A stretch of 51,381 nt of DNA, taken from contig CAJUGT010000010.1 in assembly GCA_910586435.1 (NCBI GenBank), forward strand, positions 1 to 51,381, given 5' to 3'. Positions 35,087-43,209 of this stretch are shown piece after piece. The notes beneath the pieces are model-generated. The model was not told the DNA's origin and did not search any database. It worked only from the letters and a program-made list of their open reading frames with translations. Each line of letters starts with the position of its first letter. Position 1 is the first letter of the stretch. The position numbers and the translations under genes are program-made. This DNA is from an uncultured Acetatifactor sp. (GTDB lineage: Bacteria > Bacillota > Clostridia > Lachnospirales > Lachnospiraceae).

Positions 35087-35905
35087 GTGAAGACAGAGAT
35101 TTTGTTTGAGGATGGAGATATTCTTGTGGTATATAAACCTGGGGGCATAGCGGTCCAGACGGCGAAGGCAGGCGAGCAGGATGTGGTCAGCGAATTGAAG
35201 AATTATCTTCGGAAAAATGGGCGCTCTCATAGCGGTTTCCCCAATGGGACCAATGGTGTTCCTTACCTCGGCATAATTCATCGTCTGGATCAGCCGGTGG
35301 AAGGTCTGCTTGTCTTTGGGAAAAATAAAAAGGCAGCGGCTGTTTTATCGGGGCAGCTGCAAAAATCTGAGGAAGATACATTTCATAAACACTACTATGG
35401 GGTGATTTGCGGACAGCCTGACGAAACAAAGGGAGAACTGGTGGACTATCTTTACAAAAGTAAAGAAAACAGAGCGGAGATAGCAACAGGACCTCATGTG
35501 CCGGGAGCAAAGAAAGCGGTGCTTTGGTATCGGACTCTGAAAAAGCGAAATAAAACCATACAGTCTACTCAGGGCCAGGAAGGGGAAATAAAAGAAACGC
35601 TGGGAAATACAGAGGATGAGACTGTGGGACAGAGCGGGGAAGCGCAGATTGCATTGATGGATATTCATATTCAAACAGGCCGTTTTCATCAGATCCGTGC
35701 CCAGCTGGCACATGGGGGAATGCCTCTTTTGGGTGACGTAAAATATGGAGGGGAAGAAGTGAAAGCATTGTCCCGGCAATGGAAAATAAATTATGTTGCC
35801 CTGTGCGCATACAGGCTTGTGTTTACTCATCCTCTTTCCGGGGAAAAAATGTGTTTTGAAGCAAAGCCCAGAGGAAGGGCGTTTTCCTTTTTTTCTCAGG
35901 AATGA
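35087..35905 (+). CDS. RluA-family pseudouridine synthase
   Basis: A 272-residue RluA-type enzyme (PF00849) without an S4 domain. The catalytic motif IIHRLDQPVEGLLVFGKN holds the Asp at about residue 67, in the clostridial variant where QPVEG replaces the usual RxTSG. QTGRFHQIRAQLAHGGMPLLG near 195 is the second family motif. A loop of about 30 charged residues (about 160-185) is inserted before it. It isomerises uridine in rRNA or tRNA; the target is not defined by sequence. GGGAGGTGG precedes GTG 35087. With the upstream RsmF-like gene it forms an RNA-modification pair on the same strand. Confidence 0.9.
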   Translation: MKTEILFEDGDILVVYKPGGIAVQTAKAGEQDVVSELKNYLRKNGRSHSGFPNGTNGVPYLGIIHRLDQPVEGLLVFGKNKKAAAVLSGQLQKSEEDTFHKHYYGVICGQPDETKGELVDYLYKSKENRAEIATGPHVPGAKKAVLWYRTLKKRNKTIQSTQGQEGEIKETLGNTEDETVGQSGEAQIALMDIHIQTGRFHQIRAQLAHGGMPLLGDVKYGGEEVKALSRQWKINYVALCAYRLVFTHPLSGEKMCFEAKPRGRAFSFFSQE

Positions 35906-35964
35906 AGTTACGAAAAAAGGCCATACTGTTACTATAAAAGTCCCTGAGCAAAGGTAGTGAAAAT

Positions 35965-37041
35965 ATGGCAGAAAATGTAAAAACAATCACGGAAAAAATA
36001 AAAGGCAATCGCATGGCAGTACTGCTCCTTTTGACGGGGGCAGTATATTTTTTCCTGAAATTTATTGCCCCTCTTGCGTCACCGGTGCTGGCGGCCATGT
36101 TATTTGTAACGATTTTCGGGCCCCTGCTTCAAAAAATGCAGAGCAGGTTAAAAATTCACAGGCAAGTGGGGGCACTGCTTCTGCTATTGCTTGGGTGTAT
36201 TTTACTGGCAGTGCTGCTATGGTTGTTGTTTTCCTGGATTGTGGGAAGCATACCGGACTGGATAGGGATGCTTGACACATTGGAAGAGCAATTGGCGGCG
36301 ATTGTCCATGAAATCTGCCATGTGGTGGGCAGGGCGCTGCGGATTGACAGCCAGTATCTGGAGGAGACCATATTGGCCAGAATACAAGAGGGGATAGATT
36401 ATTTTCAAGGGCAGGTTTTGACCGGAGTACTTTCCCAGTCTCTGGAATATGTAAAACTGTTGGCCTCCATGGGAGGGTTTCTGGTTACTTTTCTTATTGC
36501 CACAGTACTGTTGGCGAAGGACTATGATGACATTATGAATCGTTTGCTGGACAGGGAAGAATGTCATGTATATCTGGAAATTGTATGTGGTATTATTCGC
36601 TATATTGCCACATATATAAAAGCGCAGTTTATCATTATGAGTATCATTGGCACATTGGCGGCGGCAGTATTGGGGATAATCGGGATAAGGAACGGAATAC
36701 TGTGGGGGATATTGGCGGGAATCCTGGATGCGCTGCCTTTTATCGGTACAGGAATTGTGCTTGTACCTCTGGGAGTGCAGCAGCTTTTTGGGACTAATTA
36801 TGTGGGAGCGGTGATTTGCCTTCTGCTGTATGTGGCTTGTATCTTTATCAGGGAGCTTCTGGAACCAAAACTTATCGGGAAACGGATAGGAGTTTCGCCA
36901 ATAGCTATTTTGCTTTCTCTTTACGCAGGGATAAAGTTGTTTGGTTTGTGGGGAATCATAGGGGGGCCCTTGGGCTTTGTCATCATATATCAATCATCTT
37001 TAAGTCTGGAAAGAAGACGGATGGGGGATACGTCCCAATGA
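35965..37041 (+). CDS. AI-2E family transporter (YhhQ/TqsA/YtvI type)
   Basis: A 358-residue membrane protein with 7-8 helices and the fold of PF01594: a central soluble segment (about 85-150) between helices 3 and 4, then the conserved C-terminal set with GILDALPFIGTGIVLVPLG and LLEPKLIGKRIGVSPI. Members export small molecules or work as Na+/H+ antiporters; the substrate is not indicated here. It starts 59 bases after the pseudouridine synthase gene. ATG 35965 is preceded by AAAGGTAGTG, a moderate ribosome site. A long perfect inverted repeat starts 30 bases after its stop. Confidence 0.88.
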   Translation: MAENVKTITEKIKGNRMAVLLLLTGAVYFFLKFIAPLASPVLAAMLFVTIFGPLLQKMQSRLKIHRQVGALLLLLLGCILLAVLLWLLFSWIVGSIPDWIGMLDTLEEQLAAIVHEICHVVGRALRIDSQYLEETILARIQEGIDYFQGQVLTGVLSQSLEYVKLLASMGGFLVTFLIATVLLAKDYDDIMNRLLDREECHVYLEIVCGIIRYIATYIKAQFIIMSIIGTLAAAVLGIIGIRNGILWGILAGILDALPFIGTGIVLVPLGVQQLFGTNYVGAVICLLLYVACIFIRELLEPKLIGKRIGVSPIAILLSLYAGIKLFGLWGIIGGPLGFVIIYQSSLSLERRRMGDTSQ

Positions 37042-37071
37042 ACAGGTTATAATTCAGCGTACTAAAGGGAC

Positions 37072-37170
37072 GGCGGCTGGGGTGGGGGAAGCGCTGCTCG
37101 GCCCGGGCAACGCCTCTGGTCTAAGGGCGCCCTCAAGTGCTTTCGCAGAGCTTCCCCCACCCCAGCCGCC
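37072..37170. repeat. Large hairpin with perfect 21-bp GC-rich arms
   Basis: The arms 37072-37092 and 37150-37170 are perfect inverted copies (left arm begins GGCGGCTGGGGTGGGGG) with a 57-base loop. No T run follows, so a simple terminator is doubtful; it looks like a small inserted element. The rest of the gap up to 37483 holds no gene and no other structure I can support. Confidence 0.8.
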
Positions 37171-37483
37171 TGCGTTATCGCAAGTGTTTTTATGAAAGAC
37201 AAAAAAGGTGTACTGATACCTGACTCTCCTAAAGAACAGAATGTAGTGTTACGCAATGGGGGGTGAAAAGGCTTGATTTTCAAGGTGTTGCAGACACGAA
37301 AATCCACAGGTGTATGGATGATTTCCTGATTCCCAATAGCGCCAAACCAGGTACTCGTTGTTGTAAAACTTTCGGATGTATCCCTTTCTCCGCCCCTTCC
37401 CCTGCTATAACCCAAAACCCACAAGCTGCCAGCATAACAGGCCAGTAACCTGTTTCATTGGCAGGCATTATGAAGAGAAAGAG

Positions 37484-37512
37484 TTGACAGGCTTCCGTAA
37501 TAAGGTTATAGT
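37484..37512 (+). promoter_or_regulatory. Promoter of the RNA-repair gene
   Basis: TTGACA (37484-37489), a 17-base spacer and TATAGT (37507-37512) form a near-consensus promoter. The transcript would begin about 135 bases before the ATG. Confidence 0.8.
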
Positions 37513-37543
37513 AATGTTACAAAAGTACTGCTAAAGCAAAAAT

Positions 37544-37636
37544 TGCCGCAGGCGGCAGTTAATAGAGCTGGTGTACCGTCATGGAGAGACCAGAACAAGT
37601 TCCCGCAAGCGGGACAAATCGCCATAAATGGCGATT
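37544..37636 (+). other. Three short hairpins in the leader of the RNA-repair gene
   Basis: TGCCGC-AG-GCGGCA (37544-37557), GTTCCCGCAAGCGGGAC (37599-37615) and AATCGCCAT-AA-ATGGCGATT (37617-37636) follow one another, the last ending four bases before AGGAGGAG. The third has the same centre (CCATAAATGG) as the hairpin at 12602-12621, with different flanking pairs. Confidence 0.7.
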
Positions 37637-37653
37637 GGAATAGGAGGAGACTT

Positions 37654-39879
37654 ATGAGGATTTTACTTTTGCTGAGAGGTTCCGCAGGATGCGGAAAGTC
37701 CACATGGATTGAGAAGAACGGCTTAAAACCCTTTACGCTGGCGGCGGACGATATCAGACTATTATGCCAGAGCCCCATTTTGCAGGCGGATGGCACTCTG
37801 GGCATCAGCCAGAGCAATGACAACATTGTATGGAAAACCTTGTTCAGTATTCTGGAAGTCAGGATGCAGAGAGGGGATTTTACCGTTATTGACGCAACCA
37901 ACTCCAAAACCGCAGAAATGAATCGGTATAAAGATATGTGTGCCACTTACCGCTATCGAATTTATTGCGTGGATTTTACAGGAATACCCATTGAGGAAGT
38001 GAAGAGAAGAAATGCCCAGAGAGAGGTCTATAAGAGAGTTCCGGAGAAAGTCATTGATACCATGTATGCCAGGTTTGCCACGCAGAAGATTCCTTCCGGC
38101 ATTAAAGTGATAAACCCTGACGAACTGGACAGCATTTGGATTAAAAAATTTGACATGTCAGCCTATAAAAAGGTACATCACATAGGGGATGTGCATGGAT
38201 GTAACACTGTTCTGCAAAAATACCTTGCGGATAACGGTGGTATCAAGGATGATGAGATGTACATATTTGTGGGAGATTACATTGACAGGGGCATTGAGAA
38301 TGTGGAAGTCATTCAATTCCTTCTCTCTATCATGGACAGGAAAAATGTGCTCATGCTGGAAGGCAATCATGAGAGGTGGCTGTGGCTTTGGGCCAATGAC
38401 TCAGTGGGCAGATCAAAAGAATTTGAACTGGTGACAAAACCTGTTTTGGACGCGTCGGGAATCAGCAAAAAAAGCATAAGGCAGCTTTACAGGAAATTTG
38501 GACAATGTGCTTATTACACCTATGGCGCCAATACTTTTCTGGTGACACATGCGGGATTAAGCACCCTGCCGGAGAATTTGTCTTTTGTGGCGTCAGAGCT
38601 GATGGTAAAAGGTGTGGGGAATTATAATGATTCTGAAGTTGTTGCGGATACATTTCTTCGCACTACACAGGACAATTGTTATCAGATTCATGGCCATCGA
38701 AATACCAGGCAGATACCCGTACAGGTAAATTCCAGGGTGTTTAACCTAGAAGGGCAGGTGGAGTATGGTGGTTGTCTGCGCTGTGTACAGGTTGACGCAG
38801 AAGGAATTCATTGCGTTGAAATCAAAAATGATGTATACCGAACACCGGAACAGGAGACAGAAGTATCCTTCCAGGAGGGCGGCAGGTCAATGACAAATAT
38901 CCCTGTGGAAGATGTCATTGTCTCTCTGAGAAGAAACAGATATATTCAGGAAAAGAAGTTCGGCAAGATTTCTTCGTTTAATTACACGGATAAGGCTTTT
39001 GAAGACAGGATCTGGGATGAGCAGACCACCAAAGCAAGGGGATTGTACTTGGATACAATGAAAAATTGTGTGGTGGCCAGGTCTTATGATAAGTTTTTCA
39101 ACATCAATGAGCGGCCTGAGACAAAATTTGAGATGCTGCAACATAAACTTCAGTTTCCTGTGACAGCATATGTGAAGGAAAATGGATTCTTGGGGATTGT
39201 CAGTTATAACGAATATGAGGATGGGCTTTTTGCAGCCAGCAAGTCCACTATAGACAGTCAGTACGCACAATGGTTTCAGGAAATGCTTGTCAGAAAAGTC
39301 TCTCCGGAAAACAGGGAGAAAATAAAACTCTACTGCAAGGAAAACCAGGTATCCTTTGTTTTTGAATGTGTGGACATGGAACATGATCCTCATATTATAG
39401 AATATCCTGAAAGCGGGCTGTATCTGTTGGATATTGTACATAATTCCATGGAATTTTCCAAATATGAATATGATACCATGTGCCATATAGGGAACCAGTT
39501 TGGCTTGGTAACGAAAGAAAAGGCATTTGAAATAGCTACTTGGCAGGAATTTTATGACTGGTATCAGGAGATTACGGAAGAAGAGTATGAATATGAAGGG
39601 CGCAAAATCGAAGGATTTGTGGTTGAAGACAGCGCCGGTTTTATGACGAAGCTGAAGCTTTCTTATTACGTTTTCTGGAAATATATGAGGAGCGTGTCCA
39701 GGGAGGCAATCAGAAAGGGGTATATCAACAAGACATCATTTCTGACAACCCCTTTGGCAAATGAATATTATGCCTGGGTCAGAAAGCTTCATGACGCAGA
39801 GGATTTGAACAAGGTTCCCAAAGACATATGTACCTTGAGAAATATGTTTTATCAGGATAAGGGAGCAGGTGCCTCATAG
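37654..39879 (+). CDS. Three-domain RNA repair enzyme: polynucleotide kinase, metallophosphatase and RNA ligase
   Basis: A 741-residue cytoplasmic protein. Domain 1 (1-160) is a P-loop kinase with GSAGCGKST at 9-17, as in 5'-OH polynucleotide kinases. Domain 2 (170-400) is a calcineurin-type phosphatase: GDVHG (about 177), GDYIDRG (about 206), GNHERW (about 236), THAG (about 298) and GHRN (about 347). Domain 3 (430-741) is a nucleotidyltransferase: KARGLYL and YDKFFNINE resemble T4 RNA ligase 1, KENGFLG has the likely adenylated Lys near 508, EGFVV (about 652) and KLKLSYY (about 665) fit motifs IV and V. The order equals bacterial Pnkp, but no hen1 gene is adjacent and the ligase part looks Rnl1-like. 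It could heal and seal broken tRNA. ATG 37654 has AGGAGGAG upstream. Confidence 0.85.
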   Translation: MRILLLLRGSAGCGKSTWIEKNGLKPFTLAADDIRLLCQSPILQADGTLGISQSNDNIVWKTLFSILEVRMQRGDFTVIDATNSKTAEMNRYKDMCATYRYRIYCVDFTGIPIEEVKRRNAQREVYKRVPEKVIDTMYARFATQKIPSGIKVINPDELDSIWIKKFDMSAYKKVHHIGDVHGCNTVLQKYLADNGGIKDDEMYIFVGDYIDRGIENVEVIQFLLSIMDRKNVLMLEGNHERWLWLWANDSVGRSKEFELVTKPVLDASGISKKSIRQLYRKFGQCAYYTYGANTFLVTHAGLSTLPENLSFVASELMVKGVGNYNDSEVVADTFLRTTQDNCYQIHGHRNTRQIPVQVNSRVFNLEGQVEYGGCLRCVQVDAEGIHCVEIKNDVYRTPEQETEVSFQEGGRSMTNIPVEDVIVSLRRNRYIQEKKFGKISSFNYTDKAFEDRIWDEQTTKARGLYLDTMKNCVVARSYDKFFNINERPETKFEMLQHKLQFPVTAYVKENGFLGIVSYNEYEDGLFAASKSTIDSQYAQWFQEMLVRKVSPENREKIKLYCKENQVSFVFECVDMEHDPHIIEYPESGLYLLDIVHNSMEFSKYEYDTMCHIGNQFGLVTKEKAFEIATWQEFYDWYQEITEEEYEYEGRKIEGFVVEDSAGFMTKLKLSYYVFWKYMRSVSREAIRKGYINKTSFLTTPLANEYYAWVRKLHDAEDLNKVPKDICTLRNMFYQDKGAGAS

Positions 39880-40034
39880 CTCTTGTCCTTGTAGTAAAGG
39901 GTCATCTTTATCCTGCCCCTGCGCCGGTTCCTGAGCCGTGTCGCAGGGTTCCACTTCCCGTGGAAGAAGAGTTTGCGTTTTTCTGTGGGGCGGATGATAT
40001 AGTTCCGCCCCATGCTGTCAAGCTTCAGCGTCAC
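39852..40034 (-). CDS. Small basic hypothetical protein
   Basis: A 60-codon frame whose GTG start overlaps the stop of the Uma2 gene (GTGA), which favours translational coupling. The product is rich in Arg and Lys (RNRRRGRIK) and has no membrane segment. Its end overlaps the 3' end of the RNA-repair gene by 28 bases on the opposite strand. The family is not recognised, and a chance frame cannot be excluded. Confidence 0.35.
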   Translation of the reverse strand: MTLKLDSMGRNYIIRPTEKRKLFFHGKWNPATRLRNRRRGRIKMTLYYKDKSYEAPAPLS

Positions 40035-40555
40035 CTACTATATTCTTCTATTTCCGCAAACAGTTCATCGAAAGTAATTTTCAGATTCTGAAAATGAACA
40101 ATTTTTAATTTATCTTTGTTGCTTTCTGTAATCGTTTCCCATAAATAATATTGTGGCTGCCCATTTTTATCATAATCTAGGTTGTATATTTCTACTTGCT
40201 TTTTGTGCCAGTCTACAATCCAATACTCATCAATTTCCTGTTGTCTGTACAATTCTTTCTTTTCTCCACGATCGTACTTTTCCGTAGAATCTGATAATAC
40301 TTCCATGACAAATCTAGGCGCGTCAAGAAACGTGCTGCCACGTCTGGACTTTATTCGACAATTTATAGAAGCATCTGGTATAACTATTTTATCTTCTCCT
40401 TCATCTGATTTAAATCTATATTGGATATTGTCGGAGTATACATAGCATGTACTATTCATTAATTGTTTTCTTACAGCAGCGACAAAATTTACAATGATTG
40501 TTGAATGTTCCGGCCTGGCTCCCGCCATATCTGTTATTTGCAGATTCAGATCCAT
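40031..40555 (-). CDS. Uma2-family (DUF820) endonuclease-fold protein
   Basis: A 174-residue protein of the Uma2 family (PF05685), a PD-(D/E)XK nuclease fold that is abundant in cyanobacteria and found scattered in Firmicutes. Visible family marks are IVIPDASI (active-site Asp near 69), FVMEVLSDST near 90 with the Glu, Lys in EKYDRGEKKELYRQ, and IDEYWIVDWHKKQVEIY. The N-terminus is shorter than usual, lacking the leading helix. Its biological role is not known; it is often linked to mobile DNA. It is read convergently toward the RNA-repair gene and divergently from the synthetase-like gene. The start has GAGGTATGG upstream. Confidence 0.85.
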   Translation of the reverse strand: MDLNLQITDMAGARPEHSTIIVNFVAAVRKQLMNSTCYVYSDNIQYRFKSDEGEDKIVIPDASINCRIKSRRGSTFLDAPRFVMEVLSDSTEKYDRGEKKELYRQQEIDEYWIVDWHKKQVEIYNLDYDKNGQPQYYLWETITESNKDKLKIVHFQNLKITFDELFAEIEEYSR

Positions 40556-40718
40556 ATGTTTCCATACCTCGCTTTCATCTCAATGAGTATAGTATACCAG
40601 ACACGGCGAAAAATTGCTACAATTTATTATATCCATCCAGCCTTGGCGTTTGTGGATAATCGATGCTGCCAATCGGTTTCCATGTGGATAAAACTGCGGA
40701 AACTCAAGCATATTCATA

Positions 40719-40747
40719 TTGACAATTAAAACATATCCTGTTAAAAT
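40719..40747 (+). promoter_or_regulatory. Promoter of the leader ORF and synthetase-like gene
   Basis: TTGACA (40719-40724), a 17-base spacer and TAAAAT (40742-40747) make a strong promoter. The transcript would start at or within the GCAAA repeat that begins three bases after the -10. Confidence 0.75.
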
Positions 40748-40750
40748 TAA

Positions 40751-40800
40751 GCAAAGCAAAGCAAAGCAAAGCAAAGCAAAGCAAAGCAAAGCAAAGCAAA
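40751..40800 (+). repeat. Ten perfect GCAAA repeats
   Basis: Exactly ten copies of the pentanucleotide GCAAA fill 40751-40800, immediately after a promoter and running into the Shine-Dalgarno AAAGGA (40798-40803) of the short leader ORF. Such microsatellites change length by slippage; here only the untranslated leader would change. Confidence 0.95.
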
Positions 40801-40810
40801 GGATAAGTCC

Positions 40811-40903
40811 ATGATTAAATTTTCAGTTACCATGAACAAAATGAACCAGCAACAGCAGCTTATTGTCAAAACTGACAACGGGCTTTTTGGGCTGTGTTCA
40901 TAA
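40811..40903 (+). CDS. 30-codon leader peptide candidate
   Basis: AAAGGA lies seven bases before ATG 40811, and the frame ends at TAA 40901-40903. The peptide has Met at positions 1, 8 and 11 and four Gln in a row at 13-16. A terminator begins 31 bases after its stop. The promoter, good ribosome site, short frame and terminator ahead of an aminoacyl-tRNA synthetase-like gene suggest an attenuation leader peptide, but conservation is untested. Confidence 0.5.
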   Translation: MIKFSVTMNKMNQQQQLIVKTDNGLFGLCS

Positions 40904-40933
40904 CAAGTGTCTTATCCTGGTTAATCTGAACCA

Positions 40934-40972
40934 AACGGTCAAAAGCTCAATACGAGTTTTTGGCCGTTTTTT
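40934..40972 (+). terminator. Terminator or attenuator before the synthetase-like gene
   Basis: AACGGTCAAAA (40934-40944) pairs with TTTTTGGCCGTT (40957-40968), followed by a T run. GGGCTTTT inside the leader ORF (40880-40887) could instead pair with AAAAGCTC (40941-40948) and break this stem, which would be an antiterminator. Confidence 0.75.
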
Positions 40973-40978
40973 ATACAG

Positions 40979-41094
40979 GCCCGTGGGGAGGAAGTATGCG
41001 CTGATGCGTGCGCAGGCCGCACAGAGGAAGGGATATTCCCCTGCGCAATTGTACACGGGCGTCCAAGGGAAAATGTCAGCAAAAGCTGACGGAC
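40979..41094 (+). ncRNA. Candidate structured leader segment
   Basis: GCCCGTG (40979-40985) pairs with CACGGGC (41054-41060) and encloses GCGCAGG (41010-41016) with CCTGCGC (41040-41046). Next comes GTCAGC-AAAA-GCTGAC (41075-41090), flanked by GTCC (41061-41064) and GGAC (41091-41094). It fills the space between the attenuator and the start at 41134. No known riboswitch class is recognised. Confidence 0.4.
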
Positions 41095-41133
41095 TATTTC
41101 CTTTATTATAGGGATTTGGAAAGGGGGTATACT

Positions 41134-43209
41134 ATGCCGGAACAGTCAGAGCTTCCCCAACAAAAAGGGAAGCAGGAGATAACTGAAATAAATAACAGAA
41201 AGGGACAAGATAATATGATAAATAAGAGGTTGACTTCAGACGAGCGCCCGACATTTCCCAAGCGGGCAGTGATTACGGCAGGTATGCCTTATGGAAATAA
41301 AAATTTACATTTTGGGCATGTAGGAGGTATGTTTGTACATGCGGATATTTTTGCGCGATTCTTAAGAGACAGAATCGGAAAAGACAATGTTATATTTCTT
41401 TCAGGAACAGATTGTTATGGTTCTCCTATTATGGAAAGCTATCGCAAAATGCAGGAAGCAGGGTATGAAGATACTCTGGAAGATTATGTACGTGTCAACC
41501 ATGAGAATCAGAAGAAAACTTTGGAAAGTTATGGTATCAGTTTAGATTTCTTTGGGGCATCGGCTCTGGGAGAAGCAGGAGCGATTCATAAACAGGTATC
41601 AGCGGAAGTGTTTTATACTTTATACAAAAATGGATATATGAAGAAAATGTCCATGCCTCAGTTTTACGATGAAGAAAAAAAGATGTTTTTAAATGGAAGA
41701 CAGGTAATGGGGAAATGTCCAATACCGGGATGTACTTCGGAAAAAGCATATGCTGATGAGTGTTCATTGGGACATCAGTTCCTGCCTTCGGAACTTATCA
41801 ATCCCATCAGCCTCCTGTCAAATAAAAAACCTGTCCTCAGAGATGTGGAAAACTGGTATTTTGATTTGGAATATTGTATTCATGCGGTAAAGGAATATAA
41901 TGATTTCTTGCGAAAATATACAAATACACGTAAGTATCAGTTAGAAACCGTAGGAGAATTTTTGAAAAAACCCATTATATATGTACCAAGAAAGTATATA
42001 GGTAATCTGGCGGAAGTGGCAGCAAAGCTGCCCCCTCATAAACTGACCAATGAGGAGAAGAAACCGTCTGTGGTGTTTGAATTTGAAAATCTGGATGACC
42101 GTGACAAGGCTAAAAGTGTATTGGAAGATAATAACATTCATTATACTTCCGGAAAGACACTGGTTCCCTTTCGGCTGTCCGGCAGTGTAGAATGGGGTGT
42201 GCCATTCCCGGAGTGTGAAGAATTAAAAGACCTCACCTTTTGGGTATGGCCGGAATCGCTATGGGCGCCGATTTCCTTTACGCTGGCTTATTTGAAGGAG
42301 CAAGGAAAAGAAGCCGACTTACCCAGGTGGTGGTATGATGAGGAATCTAAAGTGTATCAGTTTATTGGAGAAGATAACATTTACTTCTATGCCATCGCTC
42401 AGACAGGGTTGTTTACAGGATTACAGGTTCCCAAAGGGGAAGCGCCTGATATGGAGACAGTGTGCTTATCCCATATTATAGCCAACAGACATTTATTGTA
42501 TATGGATACAAAGGCCAGCAGCAGTTCTGAATGTAAGCCTCCTATGGCAGATGAATTACTGAATTATTACACTAAGGATCAGCTGCGAATGCATTTTATT
42601 AGTTTGGGTCTGTCTTCCAAAAGTGTAGGTTTTAAACCGCAGGCATTTAGAAAAAAGGAAGACAGGGTTGGTGTTGACATGGTTCTGAAAGATGGAAATT
42701 TAATAACCAATGTGTTTAACCGGTTAATCCGGACCTGCTTCTATGCCATTCAGAATCATTGTGGCGGAAAAATTCCTGCGGGTGATGTGAGTGAACAAAT
42801 AAGGCTTATGACAGAGAAAACGGTTCTTGCGTATGAGCGTCATATGTATAACCATGAATTTCATCGTATCTCTTATGTGTTAGATGACTATATCCGGGGG
42901 GTGAACAAGCATTGGGTAAACAATGTAAAGATTGCGGATGCCACAAATAATGAAGAATTCAGAAAACAGCTTGTTATTGATTGTTTTTACGCCTGTAAGG
43001 TTATGGCAATACTAATTCATCCAATTGCGCCGGAAGGATGTGAAATGTTTCGAGAATATCTAAATTTAGGAGAAGAATTGTGGGATTGGAGTAATATATT
43101 TGAGCCGGTTTCTTACTATATTGCAGATGTGGAGAGGCATAAATTAAAGTACCTGGAACCGAGGGTAGATTTCTTTAAAAAGCATGAGTGTCAACTGGCG
43201 GAAATGTAA
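41134..43209 (+). CDS. Methionyl-tRNA synthetase-like class I aminoacyl-tRNA synthetase
   Basis: A 691-residue class I synthetase of the MetRS type. GMPYGNKNLHFGHVGG holds the HIGH-like HFGH at about 59-62. FLSGTDCYGSPIMESY, the zinc-knuckle-like CPIPGCTSEKAYADEC (about 195-210) and VWPESLWAPISFTLAY follow. QFIGEDNIYFYAIAQTG is the MetRS catalytic-core signature. The KMSKS loop reads KASSS (about 460), so the second Lys of the motif is missing. The C-terminus is a helical anticodon-binding region with no extra tRNA-binding domain. It may be a divergent or resistant MetRS, or a paralog with another substrate. ATG 41134 has AAAGGGGG six bases upstream; ATG 41215 with AAGGG is the alternative and fits the conserved N-terminus closely. 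Confidence 0.85.
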   Translation: MPEQSELPQQKGKQEITEINNRKGQDNMINKRLTSDERPTFPKRAVITAGMPYGNKNLHFGHVGGMFVHADIFARFLRDRIGKDNVIFLSGTDCYGSPIMESYRKMQEAGYEDTLEDYVRVNHENQKKTLESYGISLDFFGASALGEAGAIHKQVSAEVFYTLYKNGYMKKMSMPQFYDEEKKMFLNGRQVMGKCPIPGCTSEKAYADECSLGHQFLPSELINPISLLSNKKPVLRDVENWYFDLEYCIHAVKEYNDFLRKYTNTRKYQLETVGEFLKKPIIYVPRKYIGNLAEVAAKLPPHKLTNEEKKPSVVFEFENLDDRDKAKSVLEDNNIHYTSGKTLVPFRLSGSVEWGVPFPECEELKDLTFWVWPESLWAPISFTLAYLKEQGKEADLPRWWYDEESKVYQFIGEDNIYFYAIAQTGLFTGLQVPKGEAPDMETVCLSHIIANRHLLYMDTKASSSSECKPPMADELLNYYTKDQLRMHFISLGLSSKSVGFKPQAFRKKEDRVGVDMVLKDGNLITNVFNRLIRTCFYAIQNHCGGKIPAGDVSEQIRLMTEKTVLAYERHMYNHEFHRISYVLDDYIRGVNKHWVNNVKIADATNNEEFRKQLVIDCFYACKVMAILIHPIAPEGCEMFREYLNLGEELWDWSNIFEPVSYYIADVERHKLKYLEPRVDFFKKHECQLAEM

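Noticed and set aside
37190..37480. Possible small RNA or Y-RNA partner of the RNA-repair enzyme
   Set aside because: No paired arms or conserved loop could be found in this gap beyond the large hairpin at 37072-37170.
40580..40789. A 69-codon minus-strand frame with a repetitive N-terminus
   Set aside because: Its beginning is only the translation of the GCAAA microsatellite, and no ribosome site precedes it.
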